Source: CAYQCE01 sp964415885
Lineage (GTDB): Bacteria > Zixibacteria > MSB-5A5 > JAABVY01 > JAHJOQ01
Reading direction: 5' to 3'
Length of the DNA stretch: 64,000 bases
Assembly: GCA_964415885.1 (NCBI GenBank)
Contig: CAYQCE010000014.1
Location: forward strand, 1-64,000
The notes beneath the pieces were generated by a model that saw only the letters and a list, made by a program, of their open reading frames with translations, did not search any database and had not been told where the DNA came from. Made by a program: the position numbers and the translations under genes. This document shows, in pieces, positions 1-9,265 of this stretch. The first letter of the stretch is position 1; each line of letters begins with the position of its first letter.

Positions 1-21
1 GTGTCTGGGGTATGGCGGCAT

Positions 22-47
22 GCCGTCAGGAAGGGGTTCCTGACGGC
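22..47. repeat. Perfect 11-bp hairpin with GGGG loop
   Basis: GCCGTCAGGAA at 22-32 pairs exactly with TTCCTGACGGC at 37-47 around a four-base loop. There is no following T-tract on the plus strand. It sits beside the GGGTGGCCCA motif copies, which suggests an intergenic palindromic repeat rather than a simple terminator. Confidence 0.7.
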
Positions 48-58
48 GCGGGGTTTGG

Positions 59-107
59 CCGGGTGGCCCACCTTTCAGATGCCCGGGTGGCCCATCTTTC
101 AGGTGGG
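59..107. repeat. Two tandem copies of a GGGTGGCCCAYCTTTC motif
   Basis: Copy 1 spans 59-81 and copy 2 spans 83-107. Both start CCGGGTGGCCCA and continue YCTTTCARRTG. Each copy is a near-palindrome (CCCAYCT, three bases, ARRTGGG). A third copy lies at 231-255. The copies differ at compensating C/T and A/G positions, which would keep a weak stem on one strand. Confidence 0.7.
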
Positions 108-180
108 TCTCTTCTTCTGTTAGAGACTACACACTGGATCCATTTCAATCGGAACATCTGTACGCATCGCCTGCTCAACT

Positions 181-226
181 TTCCGGCAGTTCACACGTCC
201 GCAAGCGAACGCAGGAACTGCCGGAA
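181..226. repeat. Perfect 12-bp inverted repeat
   Basis: TTCCGGCAGTTC at 181-192 is matched exactly by GAACTGCCGGAA at 215-226, with a 22-base spacer. It lies directly before the third GGGTGGCCCA copy. Confidence 0.65.
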
Positions 227-230
227 CGGG

Positions 231-255
231 CCGGGTGGCCCACCTTTCAGATGGG
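231..255. repeat. Third copy of the GGGTGGCCCACCTTTC motif
   Basis: The first 22 bases are identical to copy 1 at 59-81 (CCGGGTGGCCCA, then CCTTTCAGATG), followed by GG. Placed immediately after the inverted repeat at 181-226. Confidence 0.7.
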
Positions 256-303
256 TTTCTTCGAGGCCGAATGATGCACTATCCAGGCGGATCTCTTCGT
301 CAT

Positions 304-375
304 CGTCGAATCCGCGAGGGATTCGACGTACAGCTCTCGGAGACTCTCTTTGAAACCCGGGTCGATAGACCCGGG
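304..375. repeat. Two further perfect hairpins
   Basis: CGTCGAATC (304-312) pairs with GATTCGACG (320-328) around a seven-base loop. CCCGGGTC (356-363) pairs with GACCCGGG (368-375) around GATA. Neither has a T-tract on the plus strand. Confidence 0.6.
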
Positions 376-558
376 CCACGGAACCCGGAATGGAGATCGT
401 AGTTCCTTTCTGTATATGTGGCGACGCCACCCCCAAAATCTTTGACTTCGGGGCCTAAACGATTATATTTCGAGACTATCTTGGGATTTTGTGTCCGGGA
501 TGCGCAAAAGCGATAAAAACTCGTTCTTTAACAATACAGAAAGCGAAGGAAAGTTGAG

Positions 559-2091
559 ATGGCGAAACTTGTTGAAGTTATCCCGAACTTTTCAGAGGGG
601 CGTCGGCCCGAAGTAATTGATGAAATCATAGAGGCGATTCTGTCGGTCGACGGTGTCTTCCTCCTCGACAAGGAGATGGACGCCGACCATAACCGCGCAG
701 TCGTAACTTTCGCGGGCGAACCGGACCCGTGCAAGGAAGCCGCATTCCGCGGTATCAAGAAAGCCTCCGAGCTGATAGATATGTCTACCCACACGGGCGA
801 GCATCCCAGAATGGGCGCGACCGATGTCTGCCCGTTCGTGCCGATATCCGAAGTGGCGACCGAAGAGGCGATCGAGCTGGCGAAAGACCTCGCCAGGCGT
901 GTCGGGGATGAGCTTCAGATCCCGATCTATATGTACGAGCTCGCGGCAACGCGCCCGGAGCGCGAGAACCTCGCCGAGATCCGCAAGGGCCAGTACGAGG
1001 GGATTCGTGACGAAATCGAGACCGTACCAGAACGCAAACCGGACTACGGCCCATCGAAGATGCACATCAAGGCCGGCTGCACCGCAATCGGTGTGCGGCT
1101 GCCGCTGGTTGCATACAACGTCTATCTCAATACCGGCAATGTGACGATCGCGAAAAAGATTGCGCGCGCGATTCGTTCGAACACCGGCGGATACCAGTAT
1201 TGTAAGGCTCTCGGATTCGAAATCAAGGAGCGCAAGCAGGCGCAGGTCTCGATGAATCTCGTCAACTATCTCTATACACCGATCCACCGCGTGCACGAGA
1301 CGATCAAGTCCGAGGCGCAGCGCTGGGGAGTACAGGCGACGACCTCGGAGATCATCGGGCTCGTTCCGCAGGCTGCGCTGATGCGTGTGGCGAAGCACTA
1401 CCTCGCGCTCGAGGGATTCACTGCCGATCAGATTCTGGAAACCAAGCTCCAGCAGGCGATGGAGGAACAGCAGAAATCGCGCGGGCTAAGGGATTTCGTC
1501 GAGAGCGTAGCGTCGGCTTCCCCTGCACCGGGCGGCGGTTCGGTTTCGGCGGCGGCGGGCGCGCTTGCGGCCGCGCTCACCGGTATGGTCTGCCGTCTGA
1601 CCGTCGGCAAGAAAAAGTACGAGGATGTAAAGGACGAGATCGCCGATACGATGAAAGAGGCGGACGCGTTGAAGGATGAGCTCCTTGCTCTCGTTCGCGA
1701 GGACGCCGAGGCGTTCGATCAGGTTATGGCCGCCATGAAGATGCCGAAGATATCCGATCAGGATAAGGCCGCCAGGGATGAGGCGCTCCAGAAGGCCACA
1801 ATCGTGGCCGCAGAGGTGCCGCTGAAGGTGATGAAAACAGCGCTGAAGGTCATCGATTTCGCCGAGATCGCCGCGGACAAGGGGAATGTCAACTCAGTAT
1901 CCGACGCCGGCTGTGCGGCACTGAACGCTCGTTCGGCGGTTTTGGGCGCGTATCTCAATGTGAGGATAAATATCCCCGGCATCGACGACGTGGCCACTGG
2001 CAAGCGAATCGGGGACGAGGCCGAAAAGGTGAAGGATGAGGCGGAAAGCAAGGCACAAAAGGTCTACGATATTGTTCTGGGCAAGTTATGA
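559..2091 (+). CDS. ftcD: Bifunctional glutamate formimidoyltransferase / formimidoyl-THF cyclodeaminase
   Basis: A 510-residue protein with the full bifunctional layout. The formiminotransferase N and C subdomains cover roughly residues 3-300 and the all-helical cyclodeaminase roughly 315-500. The N-terminal opening VEVIPNFSEGR is diagnostic. His82 (in EHPRMGATDVCPF) corresponds by position to the catalytic histidine of the mammalian enzyme. The cyclodeaminase part begins at the PAPGGGSVSAAAGALAAAL loop. The enzyme moves a formimino group between glutamate and tetrahydrofolate and deaminates it to methenyl-THF, normally at the end of histidine breakdown. No other hut gene is visible, so its role may be one-carbon supply. 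The stop overlaps the next start by ATGA, so the two are probably co-translated. Confidence 0.95.
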   Translation: MAKLVEVIPNFSEGRRPEVIDEIIEAILSVDGVFLLDKEMDADHNRAVVTFAGEPDPCKEAAFRGIKKASELIDMSTHTGEHPRMGATDVCPFVPISEVATEEAIELAKDLARRVGDELQIPIYMYELAATRPERENLAEIRKGQYEGIRDEIETVPERKPDYGPSKMHIKAGCTAIGVRLPLVAYNVYLNTGNVTIAKKIARAIRSNTGGYQYCKALGFEIKERKQAQVSMNLVNYLYTPIHRVHETIKSEAQRWGVQATTSEIIGLVPQAALMRVAKHYLALEGFTADQILETKLQQAMEEQQKSRGLRDFVESVASASPAPGGGSVSAAAGALAAALTGMVCRLTVGKKKYEDVKDEIADTMKEADALKDELLALVREDAEAFDQVMAAMKMPKISDQDKAARDEALQKATIVAAEVPLKVMKTALKVIDFAEIAADKGNVNSVSDAGCAALNARSAVLGAYLNVRINIPGIDDVATGKRIGDEAEKVKDEAESKAQKVYDIVLGKL

Positions 2092-2918
2092 GTAGATATT
2101 GCGACTTGCATCTCCACACCACTCATTCGGACGGACTCTACACTCCGAAGGAACTGATGGAGCGCGCAGAAAAAATCGGGTTAAAGGTTATTGCGATCTC
2201 AGACCATGATGCCGTGTCCGGGTATGAAGAGGCTGTGCAGTATTTCAACCAGGTGGAACTCGATGTTCTTCCGGCGGTAGAACTGTCAACTGCCCTGGAC
2301 AGCACCGAGCTGCACATCCTGGGTTACCTCATAGACCACACAAACCCCGAATTGCTGAAGGCAATCGAGAAATTCAGAGAAACCCGATTGACACGCGGCA
2401 AGAAGATTGTTGAGAAATTGAACGAACTCGACGTTGATCTGTCTATGGATACGGTCAAACGAATCGCCGGCGATGGAACTCTCGGACGGCCGCACATCGC
2501 CGAGGCGCTTGTGCAGGAGGAGTTCGTCGAGACATTCAACGAGGCGTTCGCGAGATATCTCGGCTATCATGCTCCCGCGTATGTGCCGAAGTACCGCATA
2601 ACGCCGTACGAGGCGATCGCGTTGGTCCATCAGGCTGAAGGCGTGGCAGTGCTTGCGCATCCGGGCACAATGGGCAGAGATGACAAGATCCCGGAACTGG
2701 TCAGGGCCGGACTGGATGGCATCGAAGCTATATATCCGCTGCACTCGCAGCTGCAGATAGAACGATACAAGAAGATGGCCGGCGAATTCGAGCTGATTTA
2801 CACTGGAGGTTCCGATTGCCACGGACGGAACCAGGAAAAGATGAGACTTGGCGGAATCACGGTCCCGAAGGAGTGTTATGAGAGCTTGTTACGAGTAAAA
2901 GAGAAGTACGCATCGTAA
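2088..2918 (+). CDS. PHP-domain metal-dependent phosphoesterase
   Basis: A 276-residue PHP-family protein of the single-domain type (YciV/RnaAM and nucleoside-bisphosphate phosphatase group). The metal ligand motifs are visible: DLHLHTTHSDG near residue 6, SDHDAVSG near 38, AHPG near 190 and GGSDCHG near 240. These would bind a trinuclear metal centre for phosphoester hydrolysis. Members remove phosphate from 3',5'-bisphosphonucleotides or trim 5' ends of RNA; the exact substrate cannot be read from the sequence. It overlaps ftcD by four bases. Confidence 0.88.
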   Translation: MSRYCDLHLHTTHSDGLYTPKELMERAEKIGLKVIAISDHDAVSGYEEAVQYFNQVELDVLPAVELSTALDSTELHILGYLIDHTNPELLKAIEKFRETRLTRGKKIVEKLNELDVDLSMDTVKRIAGDGTLGRPHIAEALVQEEFVETFNEAFARYLGYHAPAYVPKYRITPYEAIALVHQAEGVAVLAHPGTMGRDDKIPELVRAGLDGIEAIYPLHSQLQIERYKKMAGEFELIYTGGSDCHGRNQEKMRLGGITVPKECYESLLRVKEKYAS

Positions 2919-2927
2919 GGAGTTATC

Positions 2928-4838
2928 TTGAAAATTACGCAAATCCTCATTCTGTTCCTGACCCTTGCATTCTCGGGAGCTACTGCTGCTGAACTGGACG
3001 ACGAAGAACTTGCCAAATTCCATGAACTTGGTGCAAGCCTCTCCGCTGGCGGTAGTCCGCAGGCGTTCGAGGAGTTTTTCGGCTATATACCGATCAAATC
3101 CGCCACATCTGAGCTTTTGACAGTCCGACTCCTGTCGGAGCAGCTCGGTCTCTCCGGGAGCGAGGCCTATCAGGAGCCGCGTCCCGTCGATGCCTGCCCG
3201 GATACATTCGGTTCACCCGAGGGGCATTTTCTCGTGCACTACGCCGATTCCGGTGTCCATGCAGCATTCGAGTCCAATATCGATTCCGACGGTGATGGCG
3301 TCCCGGACTATGTCGAATCCGTGGCGATGATTCTCGACAGCGTGTACGCGAAGACGATTTATGAGATGAATTTCCGTTTGCCGCCGGAGGACTCCTTTTA
3401 TCCGGAGGGAATCGACAGTCGCTACGATGTCTACCTGGCGGACTTGAAATCTATCAATGCCGGATATGAGTTCATATATGGATTCACGCAGCCGGAAGCA
3501 CAGGTCGGAGATAGCCCGTTTTTCACGAGCTTTCTCGTAATGGACAACGACTACGCAGAGATCGACTTCTATGTAAATCGGCCGCTGGATGCAATCCGGG
3601 TGACTGCCGCGCACGAGTTTACACACGCCGTGCATTTCGCCTACGATACATTCGAATTCGAGCCGATAACCAGCCAGATACGGCGCGACCACTGGTTCGA
3701 GATGTCTGCGGTGTGGATGGAGGAGCAGCATTACGATCGCATTAATGACTACTACTACTACCTTCCGGTGTTTTTCAATAATACCTACAAATCCCTAAGG
3801 ACATCGAGCACGGTGGGAGTTCTCGAGTCGACCTACCAGTATGCTGCCGTTGTCTGGCCCTTGTATCTCTCTAAGACCTACGGCGAAGACATTGTCCGGC
3901 TGATGTGGGAAGAGTGCGCGACCGTGGTTGGACCGAACATTTTCGAAACCGGTTTCGATAATGTAATCAAGCAGGTCACAACCAGCCAGGATTCGTTCTG
4001 GGAGGCGCTAAGCGAGATGTTCGTCTGGGCATATTTCACGGGTGATCGCCACGTTCCCGGATTCGGCTGGGAGGAGGCGGCAAACTATCCGATGATTCCG
4101 TCATCAATCGTCGGCGCCGCACTCGACACAAGCTATGTACAGTCTTTCAGCGAGTTTCCGATAGAATACAGGCACGACGAGCTCGACTATGAGTTTTACC
4201 CCGACTATCTGGGGGCCAGTCACATTCGTTTTCGTACGTTTCGACTCGCGTCGACACTGACCTTTGATTTCGATGGTGTCGATTTAATCGACTATGGCCG
4301 GTACCTCGGCAGGGAGATCGGCGAGATTTCGTTCGACTGGATCGTAAGGATAGCTAAAGTGAATTTCGATGTCGCAAACGGTCGCGTGGATCTCGATCCG
4401 ACGCTGTATGCGGACGGAGATTCGATAGTGATAGACGATATCGATCTCTACACCGAGATTGTCGCCGTCCCGATGCCGGTTACCAGCACGCATACGCTCA
4501 AGATCTACGACAAGATAGCGTACAATTTTGATGTTCCCGAGGTCGCCCGACCGCTTTACAGATCGGTGACTTTCTTTGATCCGTACCCGAATCCATTCGT
4601 TTTGACTGACGACAACTCCGTTGTATTCAAGATTGAACAGGAATTGCAGAATGCTATTGAGCTGACCGTGTTTACACTTGCAGGAGAGAAAGTCTTTGAG
4701 AAGACAGTCAATGGCAAGAGCTTCATCTATTGGGACGGCGAAAATGACGCAGGCGAGCAGGTGGCTTCGGGTATGTATCTGGTGCATGTCAAGGTCGGAG
4801 ACGACAGCGAAGTCTTTAAGGTCGCAGTTATAGAATGA
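2928..4838 (+). CDS. Secreted MXAN_6640-type putative metalloprotease with T9SS sorting domain
   Basis: 636 residues starting at TTG, chosen because AAGGAG lies a few bases upstream and a signal peptide (KITQILILFLTLAFSGATAA) follows at once. The zinc-binding HExxH is at His229-His233 (AAHEFTHAVHFAYD). A DSDGDGVPDYVE segment (probable calcium site) near residue 122 precedes it. This combination is typical of MXAN_6640 putative proteases. The last ~85 residues (FFDPYPNPF, then YWDGENDAG and SGMYLVHV) are a FlgD-like type A sorting domain, implying export through the outer membrane by T9SS. The end overlaps the next start by ATGA. The substrate is unknown. Confidence 0.85.
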   Translation: MKITQILILFLTLAFSGATAAELDDEELAKFHELGASLSAGGSPQAFEEFFGYIPIKSATSELLTVRLLSEQLGLSGSEAYQEPRPVDACPDTFGSPEGHFLVHYADSGVHAAFESNIDSDGDGVPDYVESVAMILDSVYAKTIYEMNFRLPPEDSFYPEGIDSRYDVYLADLKSINAGYEFIYGFTQPEAQVGDSPFFTSFLVMDNDYAEIDFYVNRPLDAIRVTAAHEFTHAVHFAYDTFEFEPITSQIRRDHWFEMSAVWMEEQHYDRINDYYYYLPVFFNNTYKSLRTSSTVGVLESTYQYAAVVWPLYLSKTYGEDIVRLMWEECATVVGPNIFETGFDNVIKQVTTSQDSFWEALSEMFVWAYFTGDRHVPGFGWEEAANYPMIPSSIVGAALDTSYVQSFSEFPIEYRHDELDYEFYPDYLGASHIRFRTFRLASTLTFDFDGVDLIDYGRYLGREIGEISFDWIVRIAKVNFDVANGRVDLDPTLYADGDSIVIDDIDLYTEIVAVPMPVTSTHTLKIYDKIAYNFDVPEVARPLYRSVTFFDPYPNPFVLTDDNSVVFKIEQELQNAIELTVFTLAGEKVFEKTVNGKSFIYWDGENDAGEQVASGMYLVHVKVGDDSEVFKVAVIE

Positions 4839-5362
4839 GATCGGACCTGTACGCACTATCCTTATCTTCGATCCTCGCCGCGCTGTGTTATGTTCTTATG
4901 CTCCCGCTCGTGGGAGTCTACAACGTGTTCCTGACGCTGTTTGTTTGCTTCGCTGCCGGTGTCCTGCTCGGTAAGGGCTGGGGATTTCTCACTGGTGTGG
5001 TTGGGATGTTTCTCTGTTCGTACTTTAATCCGTATGGTGCTGCGCTTCCGCCGATCATGTTTGCGCAGATGATCGGTGCCGGTCTGTCCGGCGTCTTGGG
5101 CGGACTGTTCAGCGGTTTCATTGCACGAGGCAGGGGGAAGGTCCTGCCGGTGATATTTATGGGGTGTATTGGCTTTTTGACCGCGCTGTTGTACCATCTA
5201 CCCGTGGATATCGTCGATGCATGGTTGTGGGGACCTTTCTGGCCCCGGCTGAAATTGGGCCTTGCATCTTCTATAGTGACTTTAATTTCCAACATCGTTA
5301 TATTCGTAGTCCTGTTCCCGGCACTCAGGATGCTCAGGAGGAGTATCCGCTACAGAACTTAG
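4835..5362 (+). CDS. ECF transporter S-component (substrate-binding membrane subunit)
   Basis: A 175-residue, very hydrophobic protein with about five or six membrane spans, beginning with the SLSSILAALCYVLMLPL helix. It has the glycine-rich loops typical of energy-coupling-factor S-components, which bind a vitamin or metal and dock on a shared T subunit and ATPases. No EcfA or EcfT gene is in this window, so it would rely on a module encoded elsewhere. The next gene encodes an outer-membrane receptor-like barrel, suggesting the pair moves one scarce nutrient across both membranes; which nutrient is not evident. Start ATG overlaps the previous stop. Confidence 0.75.
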   Translation: MRSDLYALSLSSILAALCYVLMLPLVGVYNVFLTLFVCFAAGVLLGKGWGFLTGVVGMFLCSYFNPYGAALPPIMFAQMIGAGLSGVLGGLFSGFIARGRGKVLPVIFMGCIGFLTALLYHLPVDIVDAWLWGPFWPRLKLGLASSIVTLISNIVIFVVLFPALRMLRRSIRYRT

Positions 5363-5379
5363 CAATCGGGGTGTCAAGG

Positions 5380-7335
5380 ATGATCGATACGGAACAAGCC
5401 AGTCGATACTTCGCTGTGCTGATTTTATCCCTCGTTTTGGTGGCTGTATCATTCTCTGCCGACGCTTTCTGTCAGGATTGGGAGGAAGACTGTGGCGGTG
5501 TGCCATGCGACGACGAGGATTCGCTTGCGATACTCGATTCGCTGGAAGCGCCCGCAGACACGGCCTCGATTCTGTACCCGCCCTTCTTTGACACAGCGCC
5601 GACAATCTCCGAGTCGATGACGACCACAGCAGACAGCATTCATCTCAGCGAGCAGCAGACGAGAATGCACCATTCGATGAATGACGCTCTGAGGAGAGAC
5701 ATGCGCTTCTATTCGCTGGAGAAGGGTCCGCGCGGTCAGAGCTATTCTCTCAGCTACCGCGGGCTGCCGCCTTACATGCTCGGAATATCACCCCAATCTC
5801 CGGGCGAATATCAACTGCTCCACGTGCCACCTATGGGACTCAACGATCTCCGACTGCACGGACTCGAGATGGCGGATTACACGGTAATTCTGCCGCCTCG
5901 GTCGGGCGGGAGCTATGGAGATATTGTTACGTTCAAACGAGCGCCAGACTATACGGTGCCGTATACGGAAATAAACGTGTTCCGCGGAGACTACTCCTTT
6001 TCGAATGCATCGGTGAAGTTCAGACAGCCGGTCGGTGAGCGATTGACCTGGGGGGCGGCAGCAGGTATCGAGCGAAGTAATGGATACCTTATCGGGTCAG
6101 AAAAGGAGCGCCAAAACTACGCTCTGCATTTTGCATACAAACTCCGGCCCGGCTGGCAGTTGTTTCTGGACGGCGCATTCCAGAATGTCAACGACCAGGT
6201 CGCCGGGCTCGGACTGGAGCGATACACTACCGGTCGTAGGGATGCCACGTTTCAAAACATAGCTCTGACTGCAATAAGGAAGGATACGCTCGGGAACGAG
6301 TCACGCTTCGAAGGCTTTTTCCGGAGCTTCGAGGACAAGTTGCGCAATACCCCGTATCTGCTTAGACAGCGACACGAGGCCTTCAGTTTCGGCCATAGTT
6401 CGGTCCGGGAATTCGATGCTTTCAGATTCGTTTCCGATGGCAGGCTCGATTATCGCCGAGTCTGGATAGATCCAGGATATGACACATACACCGTTCTGGC
6501 TATGGATGGTGGCATTGAGCTGAAGGGATCGCAGCAGCTTAATCCGTACGTCGGGGGTGGTGTATTGCTGGGCTACAACGAGAAACTGTACATTGATGCG
6601 ATTGCCGATCTAAGCTGGAGACCGTTCGCCTCGATCATCGGAACATTCGGCGGCAGGCTGCGCCATATTCCGCCCAGTGATCTTGCGCGATTACTGCCGC
6701 GGAGAGAATACGATTTCGATGTCGATGGAGCAAGCGAGTACGTTCATGCCGGAGATAAACATCTGCGTCCCACTCGGTCGACTGCCGTGTATGCGTTGGT
6801 CGGATACTCGGATTCGACGATGAGTTTCGAGATCGGCGCTGAGTCCGCCGATTTGAGCGGTCTCGTGGTATGGGATGCCGGATTAGCTGCTCCGGCTGTT
6901 TTCAGCGTCTCAGCCATCGATGCGCATCTGCTGTCGGGCACGGTCTCAGGGTCGGTAATGCCTTTCGAGCCGGTCAGAATGGACCTCGACTATTGTTTTG
7001 CGCGTATCGAGGATGACGATGGTGTCGGGATCGGTATCATGCCGCGACACAATTTGTTCGCGAGGCTTTTCTGGAGAAGCAGGATAGACAGGTTCAATCT
7101 GACAGTATGGCCATCAATCGAGTTTGAATATCATTCCGAGAACTACGTTGACTATCTGAACCCGGAATTGCTCGATGACTACGCGCTCCTGCATCTGAAG
7201 CTCTCCGTCAAGTTGAAGTCATTTACCTTCTACTACTCGATGGAGAATGTGCTTGACGTCGAATATGAGACGCTGTACGGTTATCCATCCAGTCGGAGTG
7301 TGTGGTGGGGGTTCAGATGGATGTTCGATGATTAG
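5380..7335 (+). CDS. TonB-dependent-receptor-like outer-membrane barrel
   Basis: 651 residues from ATG 5380, chosen because a signal anchor follows (FAVLILSLVLVAVSFSADAF); GTG 5371 is an alternative. The mature part has a low-homology N-terminal segment (about 60-190) reminiscent of a reduced plug, then repeated alternating aromatic strands. It ends with FYYSMENVLDVEYETLYGYP near the C-terminus and a final phenylalanine-rich strand, as in TonB-dependent receptors. I do not see a clear TonB box. Its place straight after an ECF S-component suggests a joint vitamin- or cofactor-uptake role (inference). It could instead be a TonB-independent porin. Confidence 0.65.
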   Translation: MIDTEQASRYFAVLILSLVLVAVSFSADAFCQDWEEDCGGVPCDDEDSLAILDSLEAPADTASILYPPFFDTAPTISESMTTTADSIHLSEQQTRMHHSMNDALRRDMRFYSLEKGPRGQSYSLSYRGLPPYMLGISPQSPGEYQLLHVPPMGLNDLRLHGLEMADYTVILPPRSGGSYGDIVTFKRAPDYTVPYTEINVFRGDYSFSNASVKFRQPVGERLTWGAAAGIERSNGYLIGSEKERQNYALHFAYKLRPGWQLFLDGAFQNVNDQVAGLGLERYTTGRRDATFQNIALTAIRKDTLGNESRFEGFFRSFEDKLRNTPYLLRQRHEAFSFGHSSVREFDAFRFVSDGRLDYRRVWIDPGYDTYTVLAMDGGIELKGSQQLNPYVGGGVLLGYNEKLYIDAIADLSWRPFASIIGTFGGRLRHIPPSDLARLLPRREYDFDVDGASEYVHAGDKHLRPTRSTAVYALVGYSDSTMSFEIGAESADLSGLVVWDAGLAAPAVFSVSAIDAHLLSGTVSGSVMPFEPVRMDLDYCFARIEDDDGVGIGIMPRHNLFARLFWRSRIDRFNLTVWPSIEFEYHSENYVDYLNPELLDDYALLHLKLSVKLKSFTFYYSMENVLDVEYETLYGYPSSRSVWWGFRWMFDD

Positions 7336-7345
7336 GAGGCGTACT

Positions 7346-7900
7346 ATGATTAGCAGGGATGAGGCTTATGAACTCATAACGAATAGGGTGAAGCAGAAGA
7401 ATCTCGTTAAGCATATCCTTGCGGTCGAGGCGGTCATGCGGCGACTTGCGGAGCATTTCGGCGAGGATGTCGATATCTGGGGGCTGGTCGGGCTGCTGCA
7501 CGATCTCGACTACAGCAGGACTGTCGAGAAGCCTGAGGAGCATACATTCCTGACCGAGAAATGGCTGGAAGAAGCGGACGCAGGGCTCACCGACGAGATG
7601 ATGCACGCGATACGGGCTCATCCGGGGCACATTCCGTGTGAAACGCGACTGGATTGGGCGCTCTATTGCTCGGATCCGATTACCGGCCTGATTGTTGCGG
7701 GCGTATTGATGCACCCGGAGAAGAAGCTCTCTGCAATCGATCCCGATTTCATCCTCCGGAGGTTTAAGGAGAAGCGATTCGCGGCCGGCGCCGATCGGGA
7801 TGCCATCGCAGCCTGCACGAACATCGGTCTCAGCCTCGATGAATTTACCGGGATCGCAATCGAGGGGATGCAACGGATATCGGATGATCTGGGGTTCTGA
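7346..7900 (+). CDS. HD-domain phosphohydrolase
   Basis: 184 residues. ATG 7346 is preceded by a strong TTAGGAGGC site; a longer in-frame reading from 7247 would overlap the barrel gene. The HD motif is at LVGLLHDLDYSRT, followed by a conserved HAIRAH segment, as in HDIG-type metal hydrolases acting on nucleotides or phosphomonoesters. The specific substrate is unknown. The stop overlaps the next start by one base. Confidence 0.8.
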   Translation: MISRDEAYELITNRVKQKNLVKHILAVEAVMRRLAEHFGEDVDIWGLVGLLHDLDYSRTVEKPEEHTFLTEKWLEEADAGLTDEMMHAIRAHPGHIPCETRLDWALYCSDPITGLIVAGVLMHPEKKLSAIDPDFILRRFKEKRFAAGADRDAIAACTNIGLSLDEFTGIAIEGMQRISDDLGF

Positions 7901-9252
7901 TGCCGGTGGTTCGGTCCAGTGCACGCCTCTCGCTGTTCGGTTGGCTAATCTACGACTTCGCCAACACGATCTTCTCAATGAACATCCTGACGATGTATTT
8001 CGCGCAGTGGGTGATAATCGATCTCGGATACCCCGACATTTACTACAGCATCGCATACTCTACATCGATGGTCGTTGTGGCTCTGACTCTGCCGCTTTTG
8101 GGACATCTCTCCGACGAGCGCGGAAACAAGAAGAGCTTCCTTGTCGGATTCAGCCTGGCGTGCATCGCCGCGACTGCGGCGCTTGGTACAACGACATTGG
8201 CGACGGACGATATCGCCACGCTTGCTCTGGTCGGGTTGATATGTGTGGCTGTCGCGAATTACTTTTTCGAAGGCGGTCTCGTCTTCTACAATGCGCTTCT
8301 GCCATCCGTCTCCCGGAGGTCTAACGTCGGGAAAGTGTCGGGTAGTGGTGTCGCGCTCGGCTATGTCGGATCTATCACGGGCCTGCTTCTCGTGCAGCCG
8401 ATTGTCGAGGGATCGGTGCCTCTATTCGGATCGGGACGGGACGCGGCATTTCTTCCAACGGCCATTCTATTTTTGATTTTCTCTCTGCCGACATGGCTGT
8501 TCCTGCGGGAGCGTTCCGATGTTAAAGGTGGAGCAGCGCCGCCGCAGCTCGTTGGTTCACTCGGTCGATTAGTCAAATCCCTCAAGGAGGCACGCAAGTA
8601 CCGAGGAGCGTTTAGATTCCTGATCGCAGACTATTTCTTCGAGGATGCAATTGCGACGCTTGTGATTTTTATGGCCGTGTATGCTCAGAAGGTGATGGGG
8701 ATGCCTGACTCCGAGAAGGTCGCGCTGTTTATTATCTCTACCGGATCTGCAATCGCCGGGTCATTTGTCTCAGGATGGGTGTCAGACAAGATAGGCCCAT
8801 ATCGCACGTTGAAGTATGTTGTCTTTGGCTGGATCATTACGCTCGTGACGGCTGCGTTCACTACAGACATCACCGTCTTCTGGGTGCTCGGATCGTGTGT
8901 AGGCGTATTCCTCGGCGGTACTTGGAGCGTCTCACGACCGCTTCTCAATGGACTCGTGCCGTCAGAGAAGCTCGGTGTATTCTATGGTCTCTATAGTCTC
9001 TCCGGGAGAGTCGCAGCGGTCATCGGACCGATGGTCTGGGGACTGGTTGTGCTGATGTTCAGCAGTGAGAAAGCTGCAGGGGAGTTCGCACTTAAAGTTT
9101 TGGGCGTATTTGGCCTGCAGCCGTCAAATGATGTCGCAGCATCCATCGAGTACCGATTCGCGATAGTATCACTCGCGGTAATAATGCTGCTCGGTCTTTA
9201 CATCTATCGAAAAGTCCCGGATACCGCGAAGAGCCTTTCTGAACAGGAATAG
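7900..9252 (+). CDS. MFS transporter, UMF1 (Atg22-like) family
   Basis: 450 residues, about 11-12 membrane helices. It opens with the family signature LFGWLIYDFANTIFSMNI, and the first cytoplasmic loop is GHLSDERGNKKSF, matching the MFS loop 2-3 motif. UMF1 members resemble fungal vacuolar amino-acid effluxers; bacterial substrates are largely undefined. Translationally coupled to the HD hydrolase. No terminator is seen before the dockerin fossil downstream. Confidence 0.85.
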   Translation: MPVVRSSARLSLFGWLIYDFANTIFSMNILTMYFAQWVIIDLGYPDIYYSIAYSTSMVVVALTLPLLGHLSDERGNKKSFLVGFSLACIAATAALGTTTLATDDIATLALVGLICVAVANYFFEGGLVFYNALLPSVSRRSNVGKVSGSGVALGYVGSITGLLLVQPIVEGSVPLFGSGRDAAFLPTAILFLIFSLPTWLFLRERSDVKGGAAPPQLVGSLGRLVKSLKEARKYRGAFRFLIADYFFEDAIATLVIFMAVYAQKVMGMPDSEKVALFIISTGSAIAGSFVSGWVSDKIGPYRTLKYVVFGWIITLVTAAFTTDITVFWVLGSCVGVFLGGTWSVSRPLLNGLVPSEKLGVFYGLYSLSGRVAAVIGPMVWGLVVLMFSSEKAAGEFALKVLGVFGLQPSNDVAASIEYRFAIVSLAVIMLLGLYIYRKVPDTAKSLSEQE

Positions 9253-9265
9253 CAGAAATACCATA

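Larger units (their letters stand above)
1..558. other. Non-coding, hairpin-rich leader region upstream of ftcD
   Basis: I find no convincing gene here. The open frames at 12-353 (+) and 191-436 (-) run through the repeats and have low-complexity, Arg/Pro/Gly-rich translations. The stretch holds four perfect inverted repeats and three copies of a GGGTGGCCCA motif, listed separately. The last ~120 bases are AT-richer and carry the ftcD ribosome site (GAAGGAAAG before ATG 559). No convincing promoter was found for ftcD; a weak TTGTGT/GATAAA pair lies at 489-517. Confidence 0.6.

Noticed and set aside
12..436. Open frames 12-353 (+) and 191-436 (-)
   Set aside because: They read through the hairpins and GGGTGGCCCA repeats, have low-complexity translations and no ribosome sites; explained by the repeat region.
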